From positions 88,437-152,436 of the forward strand of contig NZ_BMNZ01000004.1 of NCBI RefSeq assembly GCF_014646815.1: a stretch of 64,000 nucleotides of DNA, written 5' to 3'. Position 1 is the stretch's first letter. The number at the start of each line of letters is the position of its first letter. Shown piece by piece: positions 8,558 through 16,601 of the stretch. Origin of the DNA: Terrabacter tumescens. Its GTDB lineage: Bacteria; Actinomycetota; Actinomycetes; Actinomycetales; Dermatophilaceae. Both the position numbers and the translations under genes were made by a program. Below the pieces are notes generated by a model. It searched no databases. It saw only the letters and a program-made list of their open reading frames with translations, and had not been told where the DNA came from.

Positions 8558-9714
8558 CCGTCTGGGACGACCTCGTCGGCCAGGGGCCGACCATCGAGAC
8601 GCTCTCGCGGGCGGTGTCCGACGAGTCGGCGATGACTCACGCGTGGCTCTTCACCGGTCCGCCCGGCTCGGGTCGGTCGACGGCCGCCCGCGCCTTCGCG
8701 GCCGCGCTCCAGTGCCCCGACGGCGGGTGCGGGCAGTGCCGCGAGTGCCGCACCGCCCTCGACGGCAGCCACGCCGACGTCAAGGTCGTCGCGACCGAGG
8801 GCCTGTCGATCAAGGTCGCCGAGGCACGCGCCCTCGTCCAGGAGGCCGCCCTGCGCCCGTCCGTCGGCCGCTGGCGCATCATCATCATCGAGGACGCCGA
8901 CCGCCTGACCGCCTACACCGACGCCCCCGCCGACGCGCTGCTCAAGGCGCTCGAGGAGCCGACGCCGCGCACCGTCTGGATGCTCTGCGCACCGAGCCTC
9001 GAGGACGTCATCGTGACGATCCGCTCGCGCTCGCGCCACGTGCGGCTGCGCACGCCGCCCGTCGAGGCCGTTGCCGACCTGCTCCAGCGCCGCGACGGCG
9101 TCGACCCCGCCATGGCGTTGTATGCCGCCCGCGCCGCCCAGTCGCACATCGGCCTCGCGCGTCGGCTGGCCCGCGACGAGCAGGCCCGCATCCGCCGCCG
9201 CGACGTCATCGCCATGGCCACGAAGATCCTCGGCGTCGGCGACGCCATCGGCGCCGCGGCCGACCTCGCCCAGATCGCCGACGAGGAGTCCACGGCCTCG
9301 AGCGCCGAGCGCGACGCCGCCGAGCGCTCCCGGCTCATGGAGACCCTCGGCGCCGACCCGACCGCACGCACCCAGCCGCCGCACATCCGCGCGCAGGTCG
9401 CGGCCCTCGAGCGCGAGCAGAAGACCCGCGCCACCCGCGCCGCCCGTGACGTCGTCGACCGCGCCCTCGTCGACCTCACCTCGATCTACCGCGACGCGCT
9501 CGTCCTGCGGCTGCGCTCCGACGTCGACCTCGTCAACCCCGACGCCGTCGACAAGGTGCGGGCCCTGGCCGGCGTCTTCACCCCCGAGCAGCTGCTCGAG
9601 GCGATGGACGCCATCAACGAGGCCCGCGACCGCATCAACGCCAACGTGCCGCCCCTCCTCGCGCTCGAGGCCATGGCCCTGCAGCTGCGGGTGCCCCGCG
9701 ACCTCGGCGTCTGA
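8554..9714 (+). CDS. holB: DNA polymerase III subunit delta'
   Basis: 386 residues. This clamp-loader subunit is an AAA+ protein with FTGPPGSGRSTAARAF (Walker A region, about residues 33-48), a zinc-binding cluster CPDGGCGQCRECR (about 56-68), IIIIEDADRLT (Walker B-like, acidic pair altered as usual in delta') and LLKALEEPTPRTVWMLC. The C-terminal ~200 residues form the collar domain. tmk-holB is a conserved actinobacterial pair. GTG start overlapping the tmk stop. Confidence 0.95.
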   Translation: MTVWDDLVGQGPTIETLSRAVSDESAMTHAWLFTGPPGSGRSTAARAFAAALQCPDGGCGQCRECRTALDGSHADVKVVATEGLSIKVAEARALVQEAALRPSVGRWRIIIIEDADRLTAYTDAPADALLKALEEPTPRTVWMLCAPSLEDVIVTIRSRSRHVRLRTPPVEAVADLLQRRDGVDPAMALYAARAAQSHIGLARRLARDEQARIRRRDVIAMATKILGVGDAIGAAADLAQIADEESTASSAERDAAERSRLMETLGADPTARTQPPHIRAQVAALEREQKTRATRAARDVVDRALVDLTSIYRDALVLRLRSDVDLVNPDAVDKVRALAGVFTPEQLLEAMDAINEARDRINANVPPLLALEAMALQLRVPRDLGV

Positions 9715-9821
9715 GACGCTTCCCACACCCACGGCGCCCGGCCCTCGACGGGCCACACGGCATACGGCCTCGATGCGGTCACGACTCCCCGTCGGGGCAG
9801 GCTGCATACAGGTCGACCCGT

Positions 9822-9827
9822 TACGGT
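9822..9827 (+). promoter_or_regulatory. -10 box TACGGT, leaderless promoter of the first S33 hydrolase
   Basis: TACGGT ends seven bases before the ATG at 9835, with no purine-rich ribosome-binding site between. It opens the three-gene hydrolase operon. Confidence 0.55.
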
Positions 9828-9834
9828 TTCGGGC

Positions 9835-11388
9835 ATGACGACACGCCCTGCCGCCATCTCCCGTGCCCTGACCGCCGCTGCGGCGACCCTGGCGCTGGTG
9901 CTGTCGGCGGCGGCCTGCACGACCACCGAGGCGCCCGTGGCGCCCGGTGCCAAGACGGGGATCCCCGCCGCCACGGCGCCGCCCACCCAGGCGCTCGCGC
10001 CGTACTACGCCCAGAAGCTCGACTGGAAGAAGTGCGGCGCCCTCGAGTGCGCCGACCTCCGGGTCCCGCTCGACCACGCCGCCCCCGACCCGGCCAAGGA
10101 CCTGACGATCAAGGTCGCCCGGGTCAAGGCACACGACCAGGCCAAGCGGCTCGGCTCGCTCCTCGTCAACCCCGGCGGTCCGGGGGCGTCCGGCATCGAC
10201 TACGTCCGCGGCGGCGCCGAGACCATCGGCGGGCCCGAGGTCCGCCGCTACTACGACCTCGTCGGCTTCGACCCGCGCGGTGTCGCGAGCTCCGACCCCA
10301 TCGACTGCCTCGACGACAAGGCCCTCGACCGCTTCCTCGCCGCCGACCCGACGCCCGACGACGCGTCCGAGGAGCAGGCGCTGATGACGCAGGCCAAGGC
10401 GATGGCCGACGGCTGCGAGAAGGACAACCCCGACCTCGTCAAGCACCTCTCGACGGCCGATGCGGCGCGCGACATGGACATCCTGCGGGCCGCGGTCGGC
10501 GACACGCAGCTGAACTACCTGGGCAAGTCCTACGGCACGTTCCTGGGCGCCACCTACGCAGACCTCTTCCCGAAGCGGGTCGGCCGCGTCGTCCTCGACG
10601 GCGTCGTGCCGCCCGACCTGACGAGCGCCGAGCTCGGCGAGGGCCAGGCCCGCGGGTTCCAGATCGCGACGCAGGCCTACGTCGAGGACTGCGTCACCGA
10701 GGACTGCCCGCTCGGCAGCACGCCCGAGGCCGCCCTCAAGGGACTCGACGACTTCTTCACCCAGGTCGACCGCAACCCGCTGCCGACCGGCGACCCGAGC
10801 GCGCCGCTGCTCACCGAGGGCTGGGCCCGCCTCGGGGTGGCCGTGGCGCTCTACGACCAGGGCTCCTGGGGCATCCTGACCGACGCGCTCAAGGAGGCCA
10901 AGGCCGGCAACGGCTCGAGCCTCATGCAGCTCGCCGACGCCTACGCCGACCGCCGCCCGGGCGGCGGCTACGACGGCAACCTCATGGAGTCGATCTTCGC
11001 CGTCAACTGCCTCGACCGGCCCGACAGCCCCGACCTGTCCGCCTACGAGACGTACGCCAAGGACTTCTCGGCCAAGGCCCCGACGTGGGGTGCCAACCTC
11101 GCGTGGGGCGCGCTGCCGTGCGGCGTCTGGCCCGTCAAGTCCGCCGTGGGCCCGCACAAGATCCACGCGGCCGGCAGCGAGCCGATCGTCGTCGTCGGCA
11201 CGACCCGCGACCCGGCGACCATCTACGAGTGGTCCAAGCGGCTGCGCGACCAGCTCGACAACGCCGTGCTCGTGTCCTTCGACGGCGACGGGCACACGGC
11301 GTACGGTCGCAGCAACACGTGCGTCGACAGCGCCATCGATGCCTTCTACGTGCAGGGGCGCGTGCCCAAGGACGGACTCAAGTGCTGA
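9835..11388 (+). CDS. S33-type alpha/beta hydrolase, lipoprotein (first of three paralogues)
   Basis: 517 residues, resembling the SlpD/tripeptidyl aminopeptidase group of Streptomyces. A lipobox ends at Cys28 (LSAAAC), so the mature protein should be lipid-anchored outside the membrane. The hydrolase fold has the oxyanion-loop signature LVNPGGPGASG, GFDPRG, nucleophile Ser232 in GKSYGT, acid Asp459 in TRDPA and His487 in GDGHTAYG, followed by the Cys-containing TAP-like C-terminus. Likely a peptidase that trims N-terminal peptides; substrate unknown. The next paralogue starts 7 bases before this stop codon. Confidence 0.88.
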   Translation: MTTRPAAISRALTAAAATLALVLSAAACTTTEAPVAPGAKTGIPAATAPPTQALAPYYAQKLDWKKCGALECADLRVPLDHAAPDPAKDLTIKVARVKAHDQAKRLGSLLVNPGGPGASGIDYVRGGAETIGGPEVRRYYDLVGFDPRGVASSDPIDCLDDKALDRFLAADPTPDDASEEQALMTQAKAMADGCEKDNPDLVKHLSTADAARDMDILRAAVGDTQLNYLGKSYGTFLGATYADLFPKRVGRVVLDGVVPPDLTSAELGEGQARGFQIATQAYVEDCVTEDCPLGSTPEAALKGLDDFFTQVDRNPLPTGDPSAPLLTEGWARLGVAVALYDQGSWGILTDALKEAKAGNGSSLMQLADAYADRRPGGGYDGNLMESIFAVNCLDRPDSPDLSAYETYAKDFSAKAPTWGANLAWGALPCGVWPVKSAVGPHKIHAAGSEPIVVVGTTRDPATIYEWSKRLRDQLDNAVLVSFDGDGHTAYGRSNTCVDSAIDAFYVQGRVPKDGLKC

Positions 11389-13160
11389 ACGAGGACCCGC
11401 GTCCCGACGACCTTCCCGACGCACCGACGGGGTATGCCGCCCTGCCGTCCGCCTACCCGCCGCCCCCGGGTGCCGACGGGGCGACCCCGCCCGCCGGGCC
11501 CGGCTGGTCCACCGGGGCAGCCGCGGCAGGTGGCGCGCGTCCGGGGCGGTCGTGGGTGCGCCCGGTCCTCGCGTCCGTGGCGGTGGTCGCCGTCATCGCC
11601 GTGGTCGCCCTAGCCGTCTGGCGCATCGGCAACCCGCCTCCCGTCGCACAGCCTCAGCCGCGGACCCCGGCGAGCACCTCGGGCCCCGCATCGCCCAGCC
11701 CCACCGCCGGCACCCCGACCACCGGCAACCCTGCGGCGCAGGGCTATCCGGCCGCGCTGGCCGCCTTCTACACGCAGAAGCTCGACTGGGCCCCGTGCTC
11801 CGACAACGCCAAGCACCGGTGCGCCACGATGGAGGTGCCCGTCGACTACGCCAAGCCAAACGGTGAGCGCTTCACCCTGGCCCTGCGCAAGGCCCCGGCC
11901 ACCGACCCCGCCAAGCGCCTCGGCTCCCTCGTCATCAACCCCGGCGGTCCCGGGGGCTCGGGTGTGGAGTACGCCCAGTACGCCTCGTTCGTCTTCTCTC
12001 CCGCGGTGCGGGCGGCCTACGACGTCGTCGGCTTCGACCCGCGGGGGATCGGCGCGTCCAGCCCGGTGCGCTGCCTGACCGACTCCGACATGGACCTGCT
12101 CTTCAGCGCCGACCCGACGCCCGACTCGCCGGCCGAGCGCTCGACCCTGCTCGGCGACGTCGACGGGGTGACCAAGCGCTGCGCGGCTCGGGGCGGCGAG
12201 CGCGCCATGCACATGAGCACCACCGAGGTGGCGCGCGACATGGACGTCATGCGCGTGCTGCTCGGCGACACCAAGCTCAACTTCTTCGGCGGCTCCTACG
12301 GCACGTTCCTCGGCGCGATCTACGCCGACACGTTCCCGGAGAGGGTCGGCCGCATGGTGCTCGACTCGGCGATGTCGCCCAACCAGACCGAGCAGCAGGA
12401 GATGACCTACGACATCCAGGGCTTCGAGTCCTCGATCGACGCGTTCATCGCCTGGTGCGTGGGGCGCAGCGACTGCGCGCTCGGCACCGACAGGGCCGGC
12501 GCCCGCCAGAAGATCGTCGACCTGCTCGACGCCGTCGAGAAGAAGGGGCTGACGACGAGCAAGCCCGGGCTGACGACGATCGGAGAGGGCTGGGTCGGCT
12601 TCTCGATCTTCATGTGCCTCTACTCCGACTCGTCCTGGCCGACCCTCAATAAGGGCCTCGCCCAGGCGTTCACCGGCAAGGGCGACATCCTGCTGGCCAA
12701 GGGCATGTCGGTCGTCGAGCGCGGCATCACGGGCGACTACGCCCCGACGACCTACCTGCAGGCGATGATTCCGGTCCGCTGCGCGGACTGGCCGCGGGCG
12801 AGCAGCGACCCGTCGCTCGTCGCGGAGCAGAAGCGGGCCCAGGCGGCCCACCCGTTGTGGGCCCGGATGACCGGCGAGCTCTACGACAACTGCCGCACGT
12901 GGCCGACGGCCGGGCGCACCCCCAAGGGCACGACGCTCGCCCAAGGGGCCGGACCCATCCTCGTCATCGGCAACGAGCGCGACCCCGCCACGCCCATCGG
13001 CGGCACGAAGCAGCTCGCCAAAGACCTCGCATCGGGCGTTCTTCTCACTTCGGACCACGACGGGCACGGCACCTACTACGCTGGCAACTCGTGCGTGGAC
13101 TCCGCCGTGGACGGGTACCTGCTCAGGGGAACGGCGCCGTCCGACGGCACGACCTGCTGA
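11382..13160 (+). CDS. S33-type alpha/beta hydrolase, membrane-anchored with Pro-rich cytoplasmic tail (second paralogue)
   Basis: 592 residues from a GTG that overlaps the previous stop by seven bases. Residues 1-58 are Pro/Ala/Gly-rich and cytoplasmic, residues about 60-80 form one membrane helix, and a Ser/Thr/Pro linker leads to the hydrolase from about residue 125. LVINPGGPGGSG, GFDPRGIG, nucleophile Ser305 (GGSYGT), Asp534 (NERDPATP) and His562 (DHDGHGTYY) complete the triad. It shares the conserved C-terminal SCVDSAVDGYL pattern with its neighbours. Same family as the first gene but with a different way of reaching the outside. Confidence 0.87.
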   Translation: MLNEDPRPDDLPDAPTGYAALPSAYPPPPGADGATPPAGPGWSTGAAAAGGARPGRSWVRPVLASVAVVAVIAVVALAVWRIGNPPPVAQPQPRTPASTSGPASPSPTAGTPTTGNPAAQGYPAALAAFYTQKLDWAPCSDNAKHRCATMEVPVDYAKPNGERFTLALRKAPATDPAKRLGSLVINPGGPGGSGVEYAQYASFVFSPAVRAAYDVVGFDPRGIGASSPVRCLTDSDMDLLFSADPTPDSPAERSTLLGDVDGVTKRCAARGGERAMHMSTTEVARDMDVMRVLLGDTKLNFFGGSYGTFLGAIYADTFPERVGRMVLDSAMSPNQTEQQEMTYDIQGFESSIDAFIAWCVGRSDCALGTDRAGARQKIVDLLDAVEKKGLTTSKPGLTTIGEGWVGFSIFMCLYSDSSWPTLNKGLAQAFTGKGDILLAKGMSVVERGITGDYAPTTYLQAMIPVRCADWPRASSDPSLVAEQKRAQAAHPLWARMTGELYDNCRTWPTAGRTPKGTTLAQGAGPILVIGNERDPATPIGGTKQLAKDLASGVLLTSDHDGHGTYYAGNSCVDSAVDGYLLRGTAPSDGTTC

Positions 13161-14836
13161 GCCGACTGCTCGCGCCCTTCATCTCCCTCGCGATCCTCGC
13201 GACCCTCCTGCTGCTCGCCATCGGGCCCTCCCACGTGCCCGGCGCCACCGCGTCCGGTGGGCAGGCCGGGCGGTCTGGAACGGCGGGCACGGCCCCAGCC
13301 GCGACCGACACAGCCGATGCGGCCGACTCCCCGGACGGCGAGGGCCACGAGCGTGACCGGGTCGAGCTCGGCACCCCGACCTCCAAGCCGGCCCAGGGGC
13401 TCGACGCCTTCTACGACCAGGCGATCAGCTGGATCCCGTGCAAGGGCGACGGCTCGTCGAGCACCGACCGCTGCGGCACCGTGCGCGTCCCCGTCGACTA
13501 CCTCGATCCCCGCGGCGAGACCGTCGAGATCGCGCTGCGCAAGGTGCCGGCCGAGAAGCCGACGCTGCGCAAGGGCACCCTCTTCATCAACCCGGGCGGC
13601 CCCGGCGCCTCCGGCCTCGACTTCGCCAAGGAGGCCCGGGACTTCTTCGCCGACGACGTGCGCGAGGTCTGGGACGTCGTCGGCTTCGACCCCCGCGGCA
13701 TCGGCGAGTCCGGTGGCTTCGCGTGCCTTCGGGCCAAGGACCTCGACGCGATGTATGCCGCCGACCCCACGCCGGACACCAAGGCCGAGAAGGCCGCGGT
13801 CGTGGCGTCGCGCACCGCGCGGCTCCAGGGGTGCCTCGCCCGCGGCGGCGCACTGGCACGAAACATGGGCTCCGAGCAGGTGGCCCGCGACCTCGACATC
13901 ATGCGCGACGCCGTGGGCGACGCCCACCTCAACTACTACGGCATCAGCTACGGCACGCTCATCGGGGCGCTCTACGGCGCCCAGTTCCCCGACCGGATCG
14001 GTCTCATGGTCATCGACTCGGCGGTCTCGCCCGACTACCTCCCGAGCAGCTCGGCGTCGCAGGACGACGTCGACCGGTGGGCCGGAGACGAGGCCGGGAC
14101 GGTCGAGGAGGGGCTCGACGCCTTCCTGCAGGACTGTGTCGACGGCGACGAGTGCCCGCTCGGCGACGACGTCGACACCGCGCGCACCACGCTGCTCTCC
14201 TTCCTCGACGGGCTCGACCGCAAGCCGCTGCCGAGCGACGCCCAGGGCATCCCGCGACTCACCGAGGGGTGGGCGGTGACGGCGGTCAACGCGGTCCTGC
14301 TCTACCCGGAGTCGTGGGAGGAGGTCGAGGACGCCCTTCGCGTGGCGCTCGAGGACCGCGACGGGACCGACCTCGTCTGGGCCGCGATGGACACCGTCAT
14401 GCGCGACGACGACGGGACCTACGTCGGTGGCTTCGAGGCCAGCCACCTCCCCATCCACTGCGCCGACTGGCCGCTCGACGCGACGGACGAGATGGAGCCC
14501 AGCCGGGCGGTGCTCGACGCGCACCCGGTCTACGCGCACCTCTACGGCGCCTCCACCGACTCGTGCCAGGGCTGGGTCGGCACGCAGCGCACCAACCTCA
14601 TCCTCACGGTCGACGCGGCCTCGCCGGTGCTCGTGCTGGCCAACGAGCGGGACCTGACGACACCGCCGGACGGCACTCGGGAGATGGGGCACGGCATCTT
14701 CGACTCGCGCTACATGCTCGTCGACGCGGACGGCCACGGGGCCTACTCCAACGGCAACGATTGTGCCGACGCGATCGTCGAGGACTACCTCGTGCGTGGC
14801 CTGGCGCCGCCCAACGGCGAGACCTGCGACGCCTGA
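13091..14836 (+). CDS. S33-type alpha/beta hydrolase, signal-anchored (third paralogue)
   Basis: 581 residues if the GTG at 13091 is used, which overlaps the previous gene by 70 bp in another frame. No ATG or GTG closer to the hydrophobic segment exists in this frame; a CTG at 13154 would give a compact signal anchor (LLSRLLAPFISLAILATLLL). The start is therefore uncertain. The catalytic domain is intact: LFINPGGPGASG, GFDPRGIG, Ser286 (GISYGT), Asp521 (NERDLTTPP) and His549 (DADGHGAYS), numbered from 13091. An acidic Ala/Asp linker separates the anchor from the enzyme. A hairpin terminator closes the operon. Confidence 0.83.
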   Translation: MRGLRRGRVPAQGNGAVRRHDLLSRLLAPFISLAILATLLLLAIGPSHVPGATASGGQAGRSGTAGTAPAATDTADAADSPDGEGHERDRVELGTPTSKPAQGLDAFYDQAISWIPCKGDGSSSTDRCGTVRVPVDYLDPRGETVEIALRKVPAEKPTLRKGTLFINPGGPGASGLDFAKEARDFFADDVREVWDVVGFDPRGIGESGGFACLRAKDLDAMYAADPTPDTKAEKAAVVASRTARLQGCLARGGALARNMGSEQVARDLDIMRDAVGDAHLNYYGISYGTLIGALYGAQFPDRIGLMVIDSAVSPDYLPSSSASQDDVDRWAGDEAGTVEEGLDAFLQDCVDGDECPLGDDVDTARTTLLSFLDGLDRKPLPSDAQGIPRLTEGWAVTAVNAVLLYPESWEEVEDALRVALEDRDGTDLVWAAMDTVMRDDDGTYVGGFEASHLPIHCADWPLDATDEMEPSRAVLDAHPVYAHLYGASTDSCQGWVGTQRTNLILTVDAASPVLVLANERDLTTPPDGTREMGHGIFDSRYMLVDADGHGAYSNGNDCADAIVEDYLVRGLAPPNGETCDA

Positions 14837-14856
14837 CCGACCCGTCCCGCGACAGG

Positions 14857-14895
14857 CGAGTGGGCACCGTCCCGTGCGGGGAGGGTGCCCACTCG
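14857..14895. terminator. Bidirectional terminator hairpin (family D)
   Basis: Arms CGAGTGGGCACC (14857-14868) and GGTGCCCACTCG (14884-14895) pair over 12 bp with a G/C-rich loop. It sits between the convergent hydrolase operon and the MDR oxidoreductase gene. The GTGCCCAC core recurs in the hairpin at 27502-27538. Confidence 0.75.
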
Positions 14896-14936
14896 ACGGC
14901 TCGAGGGCGTATGCCGTGTGGTGCGGTGTGGTGCGG

Positions 14937-15896
14937 TCAGTCGGTCGACACGCGCAGCACGATCTTGCCGGCGGTGTGCCCCTCCGCGTTCAGCCGGAAG
15001 GCGTCGGCCAGCTCCTCGAGGGGGAAGGTCTGCGCGACCGGCACGGTCAGCTCGCCGCGCTCGACGAGCGACGTGAGGTGGGCCAGCTCCGCGCCGTCAG
15101 GACGCACCCAGATGTAGTGGCCGCCGGCCTCGGTGACCGAGCCGTCGGCGATCGAGGCGTGCCGTCCGCCCTCGGCGAGGACGGCAGTCGTCACGTCGAG
15201 CACCTCACCGACGAAGTCCGCGACGGCGTCGACGCCCTCGGGGGCCAGGGCACGGATGCGCTCGACGACACCGTCTCCGTAGGCGACGGGCTCGGCGCCG
15301 AGCTCACGGAGCCGGTCGTGGTTGCGCTCCGACGCCGTGCCGATGACCCGAGCCCCGAGCGAGCGGGCGATCTGCACGGCGAGCGAGCCGACGCCACCGG
15401 CTGCGGCGTGCACGAGCATGGTGTCGCCGGCGCCGACCTCGAGGCGCTTCAGCAGCCGCAGCGCCGTCAGGCCCGCGAGCGGCAGACCCGCTGCCTCGTC
15501 CCACGACATCGACGCAGGCTTCCTGGCCAGGGCCCGGACCGGCACGGAGACGAGCTCGGCGAACGTCCCGCCGTGCACGTAGTCCTTGCGGGCGTAGGCG
15601 AGCACCTCGTCGCCGGGGGAGAACTCCGGGGTGTCGAAGCCGACGGCCTCGACGACGCCCGAGACGTCCCAGCCGGGCACGACCGGGAACCGCACGTCCA
15701 GCACGGGGTCAAGGCCGCCCGACATGAGCTTCCAGTCGACCGGGTTCACCGAGGCCGAACGCACCCGCACGAGCACCTCACCGGGGCCGACCTTGGGCCG
15801 CGGCTGCTCGGTGAGCCCGAGGACCTCGGGTCCGCCGTAGGTGTCGTAGGTCATGGCGCGCATCGTCGGGGTGGCTGCCTCGGTCGTGTCGCTCAT
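14937..15896 (-). CDS. NADP-dependent medium-chain (quinone-oxidoreductase-like) dehydrogenase
   Basis: 319 residues. The N-terminal GroES-like domain (PGEVLVRVRSASVNPVDWKL, then PGWDVSGVVEAVG) lacks the structural zinc cysteines. The Rossmann domain carries VHAAAGGVGSLAVQIAR near residue 160. Zinc-free MDR proteins of this kind reduce quinones or enones with NADPH. A good ribosome-binding site (GCAGGAG) precedes the ATG. It is monocistronic, convergent with the hydrolase operon and divergent from the tRNA. The exact substrate is unknown. Confidence 0.85.
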   Translation of the reverse strand: MSDTTEAATPTMRAMTYDTYGGPEVLGLTEQPRPKVGPGEVLVRVRSASVNPVDWKLMSGGLDPVLDVRFPVVPGWDVSGVVEAVGFDTPEFSPGDEVLAYARKDYVHGGTFAELVSVPVRALARKPASMSWDEAAGLPLAGLTALRLLKRLEVGAGDTMLVHAAAGGVGSLAVQIARSLGARVIGTASERNHDRLRELGAEPVAYGDGVVERIRALAPEGVDAVADFVGEVLDVTTAVLAEGGRHASIADGSVTEAGGHYIWVRPDGAELAHLTSLVERGELTVPVAQTFPLEELADAFRLNAEGHTAGKIVLRVSTD

Positions 15897-16157
15897 CCGG
15901 GATCTCCTGCTTCGTCGTGGTGGTTCGGCTCGTGGTTCGCTGGGGTGGCGCGGCGGGGTGGGGCGGCGGTCGTTGCCGCGGTCTCCCCAAGGTCAATGCG
16001 CGGTCCCCGGCGCGGCATTCCCCGCGTGGCGAGAGCCTCGTCGCAAGGGCTTTCGGCCGGCTGACCGGCGTCGACCCGAGGCGATTTTTCTCCGACGGGG
16101 GTCGTGCGTATACTCAACCTCCGTGTCCGGTCGCGCTCGTCGCGGGTGGCACGACCA

Positions 16158-16231
16158 GCCGCTTTAGCTCAGTCGGCCAGAGCGATTCACTCGTAATGAA
16201 TAGGTCGTCGGTTCGATTCCGACAAGCGGCT
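16158..16231 (+). tRNA. tRNA-Thr (anticodon CGT)
   Basis: The 74-nt cloverleaf is complete: acceptor GCCGCTT/AAGCGGC, D stem GCTC/GAGC, anticodon stem ATTCA/TGAAT around loop CTCGTAA (anticodon CGT), variable loop AGGTC, T stem GTCGG/CCGAC with TTCGATT, and discriminator T. The 3' CCA is not encoded. It reads the ACG codon. A hairpin follows eight bases after the end. Confidence 0.96.
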
Positions 16232-16238
16232 CGGCCCG

Positions 16239-16277
16239 AGGCCCCGTCACCTGCGTTCGTCGCAGGAGGCGGGGCCT
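16239..16277 (+). terminator. Terminator hairpin after tRNA-Thr
   Basis: AGGCCCCG (16239-16246) pairs with CGGGGCCT (16270-16277), with an inner CCTGCG/CGCAGG helix, directly behind the tRNA. Confidence 0.75.
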
Positions 16278-16394
16278 TCGCCGTTCCCGGCGGCTCTGCG
16301 CCGTGGGCGCACGCGTTCGCGTCGGTGTGCCGCGCCGCGGGCTGTCGTGCGGGGGGCGCCCGACCGGGCCACGCGGCATACGGCCCCGGAACGG

Positions 16395-16433
16395 CGAAGG
16401 AGCCCGTCTGCGCGCGCAGAACGGGCTCCTTCG
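16395..16433. terminator. Second strong hairpin in the tRNA / phosphotransferase gap
   Basis: CGAAGGAGCCCGT pairs with ACGGGCTCCTTCG around a self-complementary TCTGCGCGCGCAGA centre, leaving at most one bulged base. It lies in the 370-bp gene-free stretch 16232-16601, which otherwise holds the tRNA terminator, one octamer copy at 16374 and the regulatory-looking AT-rich patch below. Confidence 0.65.
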
Positions 16434-16473
16434 AGGCTGGTGCGGATGGGGGGGTGCGTGCCAGCCGTGGGGG

Positions 16474-16503
16474 TGTTACAGGTGTGACAGTAATGAACCT
16501 GTA
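16474..16503 (+). promoter_or_regulatory. Candidate operator in AT-rich patch upstream of the phosphotransferase
   Basis: TGTTACAGGTGTGACA (16474-16489) resembles a CRP/GlxR-type site (TGTGA-N6-TCACA) with mismatches. Overlapping it, TACAGGT and ACCTGTA (16477-16483, 16497-16503) form a perfect 7-bp inverted repeat. The surrounding ~90 bp are markedly A/T-richer than the rest of the window, as expected for a promoter. No regulator can be named. Confidence 0.35.
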
Positions 16504-16561
16504 GGCAGATGTACGGGTTTTCGATGTTTTTGGCACCAGAAGTTTGGATTTGGGGTCAGCT

Positions 16562-16582
16562 CCGGGCGGGACGCCCGCCCGG
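16562..16582. terminator. 9-bp GC hairpin 20 bp before the phosphotransferase start
   Basis: CCGGGCGGG-ACG-CCCGCCCGG is a perfect stem with a 3-base loop. Its place just ahead of the GTG start suits either an upstream terminator or a leader structure that affects expression. Confidence 0.45.
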
Positions 16583-16601
16583 GCTCTGGCACAGTGACCC
16601 G

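Noticed and set aside
13100-13200. Frameshift between the second and third hydrolase genes
   Set aside because: The second ends with a normal family C-terminus and stop codon, and the third has its own hydrophobic anchor, so they are separate genes.
16158-16231. Integration site (att) at tRNA-Thr
   Set aside because: No integrase follows and no direct copy of the tRNA 3' end was found in the window.
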